Assembly (NCBI RefSeq): GCF_024323335.1
Contig: NC_066583.1
Location: forward strand, 409,026,031 to 409,090,030
Length of the DNA stretch: 64,000 nucleotides
From: Lathyrus oleraceus
Taxonomy: Eukaryota > Streptophyta > Magnoliopsida > Fabales > Fabaceae
Direction: 5' to 3'
Part shown: one piece after another, positions 1-10,916 of the stretch
Position numbering within the stretch: position 1 is the first letter of the stretch
Layout of the letters: every line of letters starts with the position of its first letter
Notes under the pieces: model-generated
Database searches by the model: none
What the model was told of the DNA's origin: nothing
What the model saw: the letters and a program-made list of their open reading frames with translations, nothing else
Translations under genes and position numbers: made by a program

Positions 1-2375
1 GTCATCAAGAATGAAAATTCCATATTAAAACAGAAATGAATCAAACAATCCTGGAAATTTTTATGTGCACACAACAGGTCAAACACAATCATCATGCCAA
101 AAATTATGATCAACAAAACTCAATTGACCTAGAAATGACAATGCACAAGTATGACATCAAATTTTGTGACACACATTGTCACACCATACATTCATGTGTC
201 TAAAACAGAGATGAAAAATGCTAAAAATGCACAACCAAGCCTCAAAAATCATGTATCATGTTGGGAATCAGCATATAAAATTTCAAATCAATTGGCCAAT
301 GTATGAGCATTTCACAATAGCATGAATGAAGCATGTCACATTTTGCATATATGATCAATCAACAGTCCACAATCAAAATTCCAGAAATGATAAAATCATG
401 AATTTTATATAAAAAAATAATAGACACTTCAAGGAACATGTGAGAAAAAAATTGGAATTATTTGGAATCATTTTCAATTTTTAGTGACTTTTTGAATGTG
501 ATGAAAATATTTGAAATGAAAATGATCATGCATAAGAAATTATGGAGGGAAATGAGAAAAGGTTGAGAAATTTGAAAAAGTGCTGCCAGTGAGATTCGAA
601 CCGTGTAGCAACCAAAATGCGCTGGTAGATGAAATAAAACACAAAATGTCCCAAGCCAAGGATCGAAGCGTGTATGCAAGGCAAAACGTTGTAGTTTCAT
701 TAAATGACAGGGCGTCCAGTCACGGTCAATGCATGTGTGGCGAAGGTCAAAAGAATGTAGGCCAATAGAATGGCCACGAGGACGCTCGCGTGGAAGCCTG
801 CGTGTACAAAACCCTAGCCAGCATAGTCTGTTGCAGACGGCGGCTCACGCGGCGAGGCAGAGTGGTTTCCACCGTCTTCTTCATAGAGACGGTGGAGCTA
901 CAGTGATGTTCATGCAAAAAAAATTCCAGAACCAGGCGAGAATTATATCAATGGAAAGCTTAGCTCATGTACAATACAAATCCAGCATCAATTCATATCA
1001 ATTCATCACAACCAATGCAAATCGAAGAGAAAACATTTGGATCTACAAAACTTCTATCAAGCATAACTCATGCAATACTTCACCATTTTTTATGAAATCT
1101 ATATCAGAATTTTCAGCATGAGGAGATCTATCTAAACATGTGCATAAAATGTAGAAAGGTGATGATCGAATTGTAACCTCTTGAAGAGCAGAATGATGAA
1201 ATCGAGTGATTCAAGTGCCAAAAGTGTCCAGATCCAATCCTGAGATGATGTTATGAAGCTTGATGTAGAAATTGAAGCTTGAAACGAACTCGATCTTGAT
1301 TAATTTGCCACTTCCATCTTCATGTTCTTGAGCTTGCACAGCTTGATTTCTGCTCGAATTCTTCAAATCAAAGCTTGATCTGCACTCAATTACACTCCAT
1401 AATCCAGAATACGCAAGAAAATTGCTATGTCATGACAAGCAATATGCAAAAAGAGTTACTCATTTTGGAGTTTTGAGTCAAAAGTTATGGCACTTTGATG
1501 TTTCATGCACACTTGGTGATCATTTGAGCATAACTCCTCAACCATTCATTAGATGCTCATGATCTTGGACTTTTTTGAAATGGGAGAGAAAGATCTTCAA
1601 CTTTCATGTTGGACAAAATTTCATTTGAAGCTTCTTTGATGTTGGAAAGTCAAGTTGAAGATGGTCCAAAAACTTGCTATTTTTGGAAACTTTCAATTAT
1701 AGGTCACTTTCCATTTTGGGAAACTTTTGATCTGACTTCAAATTCTTCAAGGTATGTGTTTGACATGATAAATAAGCCTCTTTTGAACATGAATGAAGTG
1801 TTGAAACTCAATTCTCCACCTCCAAGCCCTCAGTTGACTTTTATGGGCCCCAGATGACTTGAACATGCACTGTGGACTTTGAGCCTCTACCACCTGAGGA
1901 AATGGCTCAGAAATGAACCCCTAGCTCCAATAAGCTCTCCACATAACCATGTGATCTCCATCTCAATAGAATACTTCACCTCCTTGAGAATCCCTGGTTG
2001 GAATAGAAGTCAGTGATTAGGGTTGACCGGAGGTCAAAACCCTAATCCAGAGGAAATTGATCATGAATCATGAAGCCCTTGGATGATGACATAACCATGA
2101 TGATGGTGACATATCCTTACAAACCAGATAATGGCAACCTCCTTGAAGAACCAAGAGAACCCTAATTAAAGCACAAACCCTCAGATGGTTGGTGATCAAT
2201 TCAATAAGACCCTCAGGCTTGAACCAATCACTTCTCCATCTCTGAAAAGACTTTGGAGGATGACTTCATTATTTCCAAATGATATGCAATATGCAAATGC
2301 CTAATGTCCTAAAACATGAAATGCAATATGCTAAACTAGTCCCAAGAAGAGGAGGGCAAATTTTGAGGTGTTACA
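1..2375 (-). repeat. Element A 3' LTR (partial, cut by window edge)
   Basis: Position 1 aligns to 12766 and 2375 to 15547 of the other LTR. The terminus on the minus strand is TGTAACACCTCAAAATTTGC, the same start as the LTRs of element F. Relative to the right LTR it lacks 406 bp (14195-14600 there), joined here at 1430/1431. The missing piece contains the putative TATA box. Short ORFs in this stretch have no recognisable domain and recur only because the LTR is duplicated. About 2.56 kb of this LTR should lie left of the window. Confidence 0.93.
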
Positions 2376-2390
2376 GCTGCCCCTATTGAA
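2376..2390 (-). other. Polypurine tract of element A
   Basis: On the minus strand the bases just before the 3' LTR are TTCAATAGGGGCAGC. Elements B (AAATAGGGGCATC) and F (GAATAGGGGCAGT) have the same AATAGGGGCA core in the same place, as expected for the plus-strand primer. Confidence 0.8.
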
Positions 2391-2639
2391 TACCAAGAAC
2401 AGACGAACAATTTGCACTCCGCTGGGGATTATTATTATTATTTTTTTGCTTTTCTTGAACCCACAACTTTTCAGTTGATTTTGCGCGGATAATCCCTTAT
2501 CACCGCATTTGGACCCCGATAATTTCATGTCAATCTTGCTGCCAAACCATGAATCCCGTTCTCCATTTTCCATGCTAATTCCGTTGGCAATGCCGGAAAT
2601 AACACCAACCACCACCCTAATGGCGACATATCAGAGGAT

Positions 2640-3604
2640 ATTCGACCAGACATTTACCAATGACTAGGAAGAAACTCGACGTTTACTGACATCGGACAAT
2701 GATGTTTACTGACACCAAAGAAAAGATACTCGACCAGACATTTACCAATGACTGGGAAGGAACTCGACGTTTACTGACATCGAACAATGATGTTTACTGA
2801 CACCAAAGAAAAGATACTCGATCAGACATTTACCAATGACTGGGAAGGAACTCGACGTTTACTGACATCGAACAATGATGTTTAGAGACACCAAAAAAAA
2901 ATACTCGACCAAACATTTACCAATGACTGGGAAGGAACTCTACGTTTACTGACATCGAACAAAGATGTTTACCGACACCAAAGAAAAGATACTCGACCAT
3001 ACATTTACGAATGACTGGGAGGGAACTCGACGTTTACTGACATCGAACAATGATGTTTACCGACACCAAAGAAAAGATACTGGACCATACATTTACCAAT
3101 GACTGGGAGGGAACTCGATGTTTACTGACATCGAAAAATGATGTTTACCGACACCAAAGAAAAGATACTCGACCAGACATTTACCAATGACTGGGAGGGA
3201 ACTCGACATTTACTGACATCGAACAATGATGTTTACCGACACCAAAGAAAAGATACTCGAACAGACATTTACCAATGACTGGGAATGAACTCGACGTTTA
3301 CTGACGTCGAACAATGATGTTTACTGACACCAAAGAAAAGATACTCGACCAGACATTTACCAATGACTGGGAGGGAACTCGACGTTTACTGACATCGAAC
3401 AATGATGTTTACCGACACCAAAGAAAGATACTCGACCAAACATTTACCAATGACTAGGAAGGAACTCGACGTTTACTGACATCGAACAATGATGTTTACT
3501 GACACCAAAGAAAAGATACTCGACCAGACATTTACCAATGACTGGGAGGGAACTCGACATTTACTGACATCGAACAATGATGTTTACTGACACCAAAGAA
3601 AACA
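2640..3604. repeat. 88-bp tandem repeat, about 11 copies
   Basis: Units start near TCGACCAGACATTTACC, continue through GAACTCGACGTTTACTGACA and end in GACACCAAAGAAAAGATAC. Copies differ by a few bases each. The reverse complement appears in element F at 53865-54060 with only about two full units, so copy number differs between members of one lineage. Confidence 0.93.
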
Positions 3605-4129
3605 GACATTACGGGGATCGACACAACACTTACCGGTATCGCAGGGATGACATCTACATATGTCAAAACAAGGCAGACGCTTGCCGGGGACTAACTGGGG
3701 AATATTGTTGATCCAAAATCACGATGCTAAACTCCTCAGAGTAACACCTTCCAACTTCTATCTCGCATGACGGAAATTCTTCCTCCAATATCGCACTACT
3801 GGGGAATACCATTGACCCAACGTCACGATGCTAAACTCCTCGGAGTAACATCTTCATCATCCGGCGAAACCAAACCTCAAACGGTAACCATGGCTTGAGT
3901 CTAGCTTATCCTTGCAACGCTGATGTTGATCTTCCAACCAGTTAAACCAATTCTCAAACGGTAACCACGGCTCGAGACTAGCTTATGCTTGCAATGCTAA
4001 TGCATGATGACTTTTTTTTACAGCGTAATGCTCCATAATCATGGAAATGCTACGCAATGAATTATGCAATATGCTATGATCTTCTAAATGATGAATGCAT
4101 AAACAAGTATCCCCCTCAAGGGACTCTAC

Positions 4130-4440
4130 TAGAGAGTCCGAAGCACTCTGCTGAGGAATTCGATACCACTCCAACCTCCACCCTGCTGGGGAATAGCACT
4201 GCTGCTGGGGAAAGGACCACCCTCACCAGGGATGAACTCCACTGAACCCGATCCGCTTGGGGACTTCGCTGGGAAACAGCTACCAACGCACTCTGCGGGG
4301 AAAACAGCAATCTTCGACTTGTTGGGGAAATAACAATCCCGACACTGCTTGGGGAAACTGCCACCTTCATTCCTGGCTGCTGAGGAAACACCGATCTTGA
4401 ACCCGCTGGGGAGATAACAATCCCGACCCTGCTAGGGGAA
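4130..4440 (-). repeat. Cluster of PBS-complementary CCCCAGCAG motifs (element A)
   Basis: On the plus strand CTGCTGGGGA-like words recur about every 30-40 bp (for example CCCTGCTGGGGAA, CTGCTGCTGGGGAAA, CACTCTGCGGGGAAA). On the element's sense strand these read TTTCCCCAGCAG(AG), i.e. the tRNA-like sequence complementary to the PBS. Elements B, D and F have equivalent clusters. Confidence 0.7.
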
Positions 4441-5314
4441 ACAAGGAATAACTGGCACAGAACACCCGTCGACTCGTCGAACCCTGGTATTCACCATCTA
4501 ACTCCAGTGTCAGCTTTCCACTTTTGAGAACTCCCAGACTCGTCTGGACTTTTCTGATTCATCACCTTGTATCCTCGACTTCTCCGTACTCTACGGAGAT
4601 CGAATTCCTTGGATTCGTACAAACTTTCCAGTCCTCGGACTTTGAAGAGTCTTCTTGATTAATCTTCCAGGATCGTCGCACGTTTCTCGCCGTCTTTTCA
4701 CCATTCTTCAACGCCTTGTTCCTGATTGGACTCCACAGGGATCCTTTGTCAAAAAGGCTTCACATTACACCCTGTAAGTGACTGAAAATATCTAACAGCA
4801 CCTGCAAAAGAGATCGTTAGATAAAAACGTGCCCCAGGCGTGCCAAAATTTCAACACTTGGGTCACTCCACCTTCCGAATAAGATTTCAAGTTTTCAATC
4901 TTATAAACATGCATTGGAAGGGACCTGTATGTCTTAAAATGCAAATATTCTTTATCAAAATAAACGGATGTTTTTGCAATCAAAGCGGTAATGAAAACAA
5001 AAACAAAATTATTTGACTGAATATGCATTTTATTGATTGAAAAGGTGGCTTGGAACTGAGCAATACACAGGAAGCAATTCCTGAAAAGAGGTAATTATGC
5101 ACAAAAGGAAAAATCTATCCTAATGGCAATGTGAACCCGTAATCTCATCGAGTTCCAACTCGGTTACACCCCATATGTCCTCAGACTCTCCGTGCTTTCT
5201 GCCTTCTGAACAAGACGCTTTCGACTGATCTCTGCCAGGGATTATCCATGTGTCTCAACCAAAACACAAACGATCATGCTAGACGCAGTTGTTCGTTTCA
5301 ATCCCTCTTTTGCC

Positions 5315-5507
5315 TGGACCGCCCTTTCGGGTTTTCAGTCCACCGGGATACCCTTTTTTGCCCAAGTCGCCCTTGTCAGGTTTTCGACTTGCCGGGTGTA
5401 CAGTTTTTCCTTTTTATCCCTAATTTTTGCCCGAACCTTTTTTCATTTTTCTCTTTGGTTCGCCGGGATGCCCCTTTTTGCCTGGACTATTTTATTCTTC
5501 TCGTCCA
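5315..5507 (-). ncRNA. Array of four co-varying hairpins downstream of pol (element A)
   Basis: Arms on the plus strand: TGGAC 5315-5319 / GTCCA 5338-5342, with inner CCC 5322-5324 / GGG 5329-5331; CAAGTCG 5363-5369 / CGACTTG 5385-5391; CGAACC 5432-5437 / GGTTCG 5457-5462; TGGAC 5483-5487 / GTCCA 5503-5507. The four pairs differ from each other yet each remains self-complementary. The same order is found in F (51945-52137) and a related set in B (17354-17499). Transcribed structure is inferred. Confidence 0.65.
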
Positions 5508-5516
5508 ACGGGTCTC

Positions 5517-5866
5517 TTATATGAAGTATTTTTTAACTGCATCCGTATTCATAGGGGATGGAAAATCCTCGCCATCCATGGTCGTCAATAACAAGGCTCC
5601 GCCAGAGAAAACCTTCTTGACCACGAATGGACCTTCATAGTTGGGTGTCCACTTGCCCATACGATCGTTCTGAGGAGGAAGGATCCTTTTCAACACCAGA
5701 TCTCTCACATGGGATGCACGGGGTCGCACCTTTCGGTCAAAAGCACGCTTCATCCGCTGCTGGTATAACTGCCCATGACAAATGGCTGCCAGCCTCTTTT
5801 CCTCAATTAGGCTTAACTCCTCATACCGAGTCTTTACCCATTCTGCCTCTTTCTATTTAACGTCCA
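5517..5866 (-). pseudogene. Integrase C-terminal fragment (element A)
   Basis: The last part of the pol polyprotein is readable from about 5866 to the stop at 5517. It has the chromodomain-like integrase tail with GKWTPNYEGPFVV and GGALLLTTMDGEDFPSP, ending KKYFI. A TAG lies just upstream (about 5864), and the catalytic integrase core is missing through the deletion at 5957-5965. It aligns closely with 51590-51935 in element F and more distantly with 17054-17329 in B. The piece has no catalytic residues, so it cannot function as integrase. Confidence 0.9.
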
Positions 5867-5956
5867 TCAGGACGACGGAATCTGAACCTCAACTGGTAGC
5901 ACGGCTTCCATCCATACAGGGCGAGAAAGGCTTGGCCCCAGTAGACGCACCGAGGG

Positions 5957-5965
5957 TCGATACCC
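5957..5965 (-). other. Integrase-core deletion junction shared with element F
   Basis: On the minus strand, RNase H codons for NNVAECEACILGI run directly into the part of integrase that precedes PFSLVYGM. The joint lies in GGGTATCGA, which belongs to both flanks. Element F has the identical joint at 51479-51487. A 9-base direct repeat at the joint fits template switching during reverse transcription. Confidence 0.85.
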
Positions 5966-6210
5966 AGGATACAAGCTTCGCACTCAGCCACATTGTTGGT
6001 GCATTCAAATGTTAGCCGGGAAGCAAAAGGAATGTGGGATCCCTTCGGCGTAACCAAAACAGCTCTAACTCCACTACCATCCATGTGAATATCCCCATCA
6101 AACATCAGAATCCGTTCGGATTCAGGGTCAGGCCCCTCCTCCGGGATTGGTTCCTCACAATCTTTCGATTTGAGAACCATGATGTCTTCATTAGGGAACT
6201 CAAACTTCAT
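5966..6210 (-). pseudogene. RNase H fragment (element A)
   Basis: Minus-strand reading gives FEFPNEDI, an acidic linker, then the start of a type I RNase H: MFDGD with the first catalytic Asp, a GSGVRAVLVTP strand, RLTFECTNN and the catalytic Glu in ECEACILG. The second half, with the remaining catalytic Asp residues, is lost at the shared junction. The same segment is intact in element B (15890-16120). Domain assignment is firm; function is lost. Confidence 0.85.
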
Positions 6211-6595
6211 CGGTTGATAATCCTCAATGGGTTGCTAGGCGAGGTAATCAGACCATACACTCCCCTTGATTGCTTTCTGAGAGGTATACTGGATGTCATA
6301 TTCAGTTAAAATCATCTGCCATCTTGCAACCCGTCCGGTCAATGCTGGCTTCTCAATGCTGGCTTCTCAAATACATACTTGATCGGATCCATCTTGGAAA
6401 TCCATAAAGTGGTATGAACCAACATATACTGTCTTAGTCGGCGAGCAGCCTATGCCAAAGCACATCAAGTTTTCTCGAGCAGTGAATATTTTGTTTCACA
6501 GTCGGTAAACTTTTTACTAAGGTAAATTGCATGCTCTTTTCGACCATACTCGTCATGCCGCCCCAGTACACACCCCATAGACCCCTCGAGGACTG
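6211..6595 (-). pseudogene. Decayed RT connection / RNase H linker (element A)
   Basis: The stretch is recognisable by similarity to element B (WLISRMDPIKY and FEKPAL words), but it is split by stops and frameshifts. A short tandem duplication (GAGAAGCCAGCATT on the minus strand, plus-strand 6346-6372) is seen here. No open frame longer than a few dozen codons carries the domain. Confidence 0.7.
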
Positions 6596-6829
6596 TCAAG
6601 TATAGGATTCACGGTCGTCCCTCCACAATAGAATCGGAGGCTCCTGCAAATATTCTTTTATTTTTTCAAATGCCGCTTGGCAATCATTATTCCACCTGAC
6701 CGTTTGATCTTTTCTCAACAACTTGAATATGGGTTCACTCGTGGCTGTTAGATGAGATGTGAACCATGAAATGTAGTTCAATCTACCTAAGAAACCACGA
6801 ACCTCTTTTTCTATTCTCGGTTCAGGCAT
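6596..6829 (-). pseudogene. RT thumb/connection fragment (element A)
   Basis: 77 codons: PEPRIEKEVRGFLGRLNYIS, then HLTATSEPIFKLLRKDQ, WNNDCQAAFEKIKEYLQEPPIL. These are typical of the segment following the RT palm in Ty3/gypsy pol. After PPIL the frame leaves the family sequence (indel). It aligns with 50640-50850 in F, where the AAFEKIK codons have turned into a pure A-run. Confidence 0.88.
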
Positions 6830-6848
6830 TTCTTGTATTACTTTTTCC

Positions 6849-7169
6849 TTAGCAGGATCGACCTCGATTCCTCTTTTTTTTCTTCATAATAAACCCCAAC
6901 AATTTTCCGGACCGCACCCTAAAAGTGCACTTATTCGGATTCAACCTCAGTCTGAATTGTCTCAACTGGTCAAACAACTTGGCCAGACCTGCCAGATGCC
7001 CCTCTTCTGTTTGGGACTTTGCTATCATGTCATCAACATAGCATTCGATTTCATGATGAATCATATCATGAAGCAAAGTCACCATAGCCCTCTGATACGT
7101 GGCACCGGCGTTCTTGAGACCGAATGGCATCACCTCCGCTCTTGACACTCGCCTCAAAGGCGGCCCCAA
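6849..7169 (-). pseudogene. RT palm C-terminal half with YVDD box (element A)
   Basis: Reads VMPFGLKNAGATYQRAMVTL, then CYVDDMIAKS (YVDD codons at 7029-7040) and NPNKCTFRVRSGKLLGFI. The N-terminal half of the palm, with the first catalytic Asp, is deleted: the minus strand jumps from the pre-RT segment (VGAAFEASVKS) to VMPFG near 7150. Downstream the frame drifts at an A-rich run (KKKKRN). Element F has also lost the N-terminal palm, but with different endpoints. Confidence 0.9.
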
Positions 7170-7182
7170 CCTTCACTTCCTT

Positions 7183-7404
7183 TCAGACCTCCTCGGTGCC
7201 CTGATTAACAATTTCAAGTCGCCCCTCGTGCGGTTGAATCACCTTCTCCTCCGAATTTAACAACCTGGCTAATTCCTCCGGCAGTTCACAATCTTCTTCG
7301 CCTTCTTCTTCGGCATGATAGCTCGGATTGTCGAAGTCATATGAGGGTGTAACAGAATTGTTATCAACGAGATCCAGAGAATACGAAAGTTGGAACGAAG
7401 CCAA
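7183..7404 (-). pseudogene. Pol segment preceding RT (element A)
   Basis: 73 codons with an acidic stretch (EEEGEEDCELPEELARLL) and EEKVIQPHE, matching the segment in front of RT in F (50094-50160). No protease DSG/DTG motif is present between gag and this point, so the protease region has been lost. The same loss is seen in F. Confidence 0.75.
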
Positions 7405-7631
7405 TCAAAAGGAAGGACAAATGAAAATAAACATTGCCATTTTTTTATTTTTGTTTTAAACTGCAAAAATAAATTAAAAACAGGGAACACCACTTTTAAC
7501 GTGAAAAACATCCATTTGTTAATGATGCAAACAATGCAAAATGAAACACATGAGGTGGCCCTTATAATGGACCATTACGTTTTGGGCAAAACGTATGGCT
7601 TTCATGCAAACAGAATTGAAAAACAGAAATA
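7405..7631 (-). other. Non-coding spacer between gag and pol (possible Ogre intron remnant)
   Basis: About 230 bp without coding similarity, shared with element F (49640-50030). Ogre elements are known to splice an intron between the gag-containing ORF and the RT-containing ORF, and this spacer occupies that place. I could not fix splice sites. It holds the hairpin at 7572-7598. Confidence 0.5.
7572..7598 (-). ncRNA. Co-varying hairpin in gag-pol spacer (element A)
   Basis: On the minus strand CCATACGTTTT, loop GCCC, AAAACGTA, bulged A, TGG: an 11-bp stem with one bulge. Element F has the same hairpin (49760-49786) with a G-C pair where A has T-A, and a U.G pair where A has U-A. Both arms changed together. 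Confidence 0.6.
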
Positions 7632-9326
7632 CTACTCTTCATGTAGAGTGACAGTGATGATCTTTTCGGCCTTCCAGTTCTGGACTTCGATCCCTGGTAC
7701 GCACGGTTTTATCCAATGATCAAGCTCACAGCCACTGTCAGTCTCTTCACCCACCGCACAGAAGTGATCTGAATCTTCAGCAATTACACCCACCATCCCC
7801 TGACCATGCGCCGGCATGGGATTAGCATTAACATTCGGCGATGGTGCAAAATTAATGGCCTTGGAGTTTACCAAGTCTTGGACAACATGCTTAAAGGCTC
7901 TACAACCCTCAATGTTATGCCCTGGTGTACCAGAATGGAATTCACACTTGGCATTCTCATCATGGTTAGGAGGCCTCTGATCTGGTCTTACCGGAGCCAT
8001 CGTCCTCGGCTGAACCAACCCAAGATCCATCAACTTCTTAAACAGAAAAGCATATGTCACGGGTGGCTTATCAAACTGACGATCAATCCCCTTTCCTCTC
8101 ACTTGGTACCCCGCTCTCTCTGCTCTCTGCTGAGGTGGCTGATGTTGCTGTTGTACCGATTGATTACCAGCAGAAATTGTTACCGCAGCAGTGTGCTGGT
8201 AGTAACGATCCCTACCGTGTCCCCTTTGGGCATACACAACACTCGATTCACCCTCATTATTGCGCTGACCGTTCCCAAATGGCTTCTTTTCTCTAAATGA
8301 CGGAGTATTTCCCTGTATTTTCCCTATTCTCAGCCAGCTTTCTATTCTTTCCCCAACCACCACTATATCTGCAAAGCCAGTGACGGGACAACCCACCATC
8401 CTTTCAGCAAAAATCCCCTGCAGGGTACCCATGAACAGATCAGACATCTCCCTGTCTACCAACGGAGGTTGAACTCTAGCAGCCAACTCCCTCCATCTTT
8501 GTGCATATTCTTTAAACCCTTCGTTCGGCTTCTGAGACATACCCTGCAATTGGGTACGGCTAGGAGCCATTTCAGCATTGAATTGATACTGTTTAAAGAA
8601 AGCATCTCCCAGATCCTGCCAGCTCTTAATATCTGAGGATCTCAGCTTGGTATACCATTCCAAAGACCCACCAGACAAGTTGTCCTGGAAGAAGTACATC
8701 CAGAGCTTCTGGTCCATTGTATAAGCAGAAATCTTTCGGACGAAAGCCTGGAGATGAGTTTCCGGGCAAGAACTCCCATTATACTTATCAAACGCAGGCG
8801 CTTTAAACTTCTGTGGGATCACAATCCCCTCAACTAGCCCCATGTTTGTCATGTTGATAACCCCATGAGTAGCATGGCTTTCCAGAGCCCTGATCTTCTC
8901 TGCCAGCACCTGAATCTCTTTATTTGGCGGTTGAACACCCCACTGACCAAACTGTTCATTCAGCATGGAGAACTGATCCGCTTCTTTATCTTCCAAGGCT
9001 TCCAAGAAAGGAGGAAACTGATTATCCTTCAGATTATTGCCCATAGGACCTGGTCCACCACCCGCAGCGAAACCAAAACCTCCACCGTTATTGATCACCA
9101 CATCAGCAGCAGTCTTCCTTCTGGGATCGCCACCATCCCTAGAACCACCGAGACCGTTGTTGGAAACCCCCTCAAGATTATTACCATTGTTGGCAGCCGA
9201 AGCCCGCTCGAGCTTTTCCACTTTCTCAACCAGTACCTTCTGCCCCAAGGCGAACCCTTGCATAACATTGATCAACTCTCCCATCTTCTCTTTCAACTCG
9301 AGAATGTCTGCGTTGGATGTATCCAT
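7632..9326 (-). CDS. gag: Gag protein, intact (element A)
   Basis: A 564-codon uninterrupted frame starting MDTSNADILELKEKMGEL. Residues about 8-40 are a short coiled coil, followed by a Gly/Asn-rich linker (45-110). The retrotransposon gag (capsid) core is at about 170-330, including PAFDKYNGSSCPETHLQAF, the SLEWYTKL and FFKQYQFN helices, and a WRELAARVQPPL region. A basic Gln-rich stretch follows, then a zinc-knuckle-like C-x2-H-x6-H-x4-C (CEFHSGTPGHNIEGC) near 470. The start agrees with the homologous start in F. No protease follows. It is odd that gag is intact while pol is in pieces; this copy could still supply or mimic capsid protein. Particle assembly is known for the family, not shown here. 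Confidence 0.92.
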   Translation of the reverse strand: MDTSNADILELKEKMGELINVMQGFALGQKVLVEKVEKLERASAANNGNNLEGVSNNGLGGSRDGGDPRRKTAADVVINNGGGFGFAAGGGPGPMGNNLKDNQFPPFLEALEDKEADQFSMLNEQFGQWGVQPPNKEIQVLAEKIRALESHATHGVINMTNMGLVEGIVIPQKFKAPAFDKYNGSSCPETHLQAFVRKISAYTMDQKLWMYFFQDNLSGGSLEWYTKLRSSDIKSWQDLGDAFFKQYQFNAEMAPSRTQLQGMSQKPNEGFKEYAQRWRELAARVQPPLVDREMSDLFMGTLQGIFAERMVGCPVTGFADIVVVGERIESWLRIGKIQGNTPSFREKKPFGNGQRNNEGESSVVYAQRGHGRDRYYQHTAAVTISAGNQSVQQQHQPPQQRAERAGYQVRGKGIDRQFDKPPVTYAFLFKKLMDLGLVQPRTMAPVRPDQRPPNHDENAKCEFHSGTPGHNIEGCRAFKHVVQDLVNSKAINFAPSPNVNANPMPAHGQGMVGVIAEDSDHFCAVGEETDSGCELDHWIKPCVPGIEVQNWKAEKIITVTLHEE

Positions 9327-10586
9327 CAGTTTGGATTTGTTGCGTCTGGTAGGATATCTGTGCGGACGTGCTACGTGCAGGGGAATGATTCGGCGTGCGC
9401 GAGCAATGATTCCTGAGTAAACCCAAACACGTTAGAAACTGACACCTGCAAAATAGAAGACAGGTTATTATGACTCACGCATGAATGCAATGTCTATCCG
9501 TATGAGGAACATTATGTCCTTCGATCCTAGTTTCATCGAGACGGATAAAAATTCGACGATAACATTCTGACATCAGGACGTCTCTCAACCAGAATCTCAA
9601 TCGAGAATGTACCCTGAGTATGGATAAACATGGGTTAGATGCAGATGAATGCAAAATAGGAATGATGCTGATGCATGAATGCAATGCACTGTGCCATCCT
9701 CCAAGTCATCTGATCATCAACTGTACTGAGTTCCGGTCTCTGAACTAACCACAACCATCTGAGGTACTGAGTAACCATAAATCCAACTTGGGAGGTTCTG
9801 AAATAAACGGAACGGAAGATACATCACCATCATCACAGAAAAATCAATGAACTGATAGCCACAACAAAAAACCATCTGAATCAACCCAGGGAATCCTGAA
9901 ATAAACGGATCCCCACTGATAAATACCGCGGACAGAACTTCGGCGTGTCAGAAATAAATATCCATGATCCAACTGAAATAGAGTCATCATCAAAACATCA
10001 CCATCAGAACATGCATTTGTAGGAATCAACCCTCCCCTCACAGGTGAATTCTAATAAGGTCATCCTAAGACGGATAATGGTCTCGACAATCGGACAAGAT
10101 ACTCAACGGGTTTGCCCTTTCGGGTGTGCCGCTGCAGCTCTCATAAAATCGTCTAAACCAAAGATCCGGGAATGAACGGTCACCGAAGTCAACAGCTCAG
10201 ATGGGGTGACACAACCAAAGTGGATACTCCACAAAGGAAGAGCTCCCTCAAAAGAACCTCGTCCGGCTTGTGGTATGTCACGTCGCCAAAAACATGTTGA
10301 CCTAACATGAGAGGCAACATGAGACCACGCTAATCCTAGGTGTATACTCGGGCCTGGGTTTTAGCCCCACTCAGAACACCCACCCCAAATCAGAGGAACC
10401 AACCTGTATAGAATCCAGCACAATGATAATATGATGCATGCAAACATATATGCAAATATATACAGTCACAGTATAATAATCATAAATGCGATAAATAAAG
10501 CAGCAAAAGCAACCAAAACTACCCTAGAGAGCGCTAGGATTGACTCGCTCAGGGAAGATGGACCAGCAAGAGGTCAACTTCTATAA
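9327..10586 (-). other. Element A leader between PBS and gag; ORF1 deleted
   Basis: Aligns with the leader of F (45706-46741) and then, at TCAGA (plus-strand 9566-9570), jumps to the sequence that in F follows ORF1 (about 48741). The whole ORF1 of about 1.7 kb is missing. TCAGA occurs at both ends of the missing part in F, so the joint is again at a short direct repeat. No other gene is seen; short ORFs are incidental. Confidence 0.85.
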
Positions 10587-10604
10587 TCCCCAGCAGAGTC
10601 GCCA
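10587..10604 (-). other. Primer binding site, tRNA-Arg type (element A)
   Basis: Plus-strand TCCCCAGCAGAGTCGCCA, i.e. TGGCGACTCTGCTGGGGA on the element's strand, two bases inside the 5' LTR end. It is identical to the PBS of F (45688-45705). Ogre elements are known to use tRNA-Arg. Confidence 0.92.
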
Positions 10605-10649
10605 GCTGTCGTAACGCGAAAAACAACCGGCGGGAAAAAACAAAACAAA

Positions 10650-10660
10650 CAGAGCCGCCA
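10650..10660 (-). other. PBS-like word inside LTR (element A)
   Basis: Minus-strand TGGCGGCTCTG, one mismatch to the first 11 bases of the PBS, lying 43 bases from the LTR end. It is conserved in the LTRs of B, D and F. Confidence 0.6.
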
Positions 10661-10793
10661 CCGTGCGTTATTTATCCCAAAAGAGGGAAAGGAAACGCTC
10701 GAAGTAAACCTGGAAAGGAAATGGTCTTACGGCCGGAGATTGCAAGGATCGGGAGTCGATTACGCGAGGGGAAGGTATTAGCACCCCTCACGT

Positions 10794-10809
10794 CCGTCGT
10801 ACTCGACGG
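10794..10809 (-). ncRNA. AGTA-loop hairpin in LTR (element A)
   Basis: Minus-strand CCGTCG-AGTA-CGACGG, a perfect 6-bp stem. B and D keep the AGTA loop but have a different, still perfect, stem (CCCTAGG/CCTAGGG). Confidence 0.65.
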
Positions 10810-10916
10810 GATCCATGCTCAAGAGAATAGAATAAGGTTGCTGAATAACTGCTCAAAAGAATGCACACACACTGGAATAAAACACAGATGGAGGAAGACG
10901 GAGGAAGTGGACTCGG

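Larger units (their letters stand above)
2391..5516 (-). other. Element A 3' non-coding region between pol and LTR
   Basis: About 3.1 kb without a credible gene. On the minus strand from the pol stop it holds: a hairpin array (5507-5315), unique sequence resembling the equivalent part of element F, a cluster of CCCCAGCAG motifs (4440-4130), and an 88-bp tandem array (3604-2640). A long 3' region before the LTR is usual in Ogre elements. Short ORFs here are incidental. Confidence 0.8.

Noticed and set aside
580..610. tRNA-like word GGTTCGAATCTCACTGGCA on the minus strand of element A's LTR (also near 13344-13375), matching a pol III B box
   Set aside because: No A box at proper spacing and no cloverleaf can be drawn; probably chance or a very old fragment.
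729..1121. 130-codon ORF present in both LTRs of element A (also 13493-13885)
   Set aside because: Duplicated only because it lies in an LTR; no domain, biased composition, and no start context.
2640..3604. CRISPR-like spaced repeats
   Set aside because: Plant DNA; units are contiguous 88-bp tandem copies with no unique spacers.
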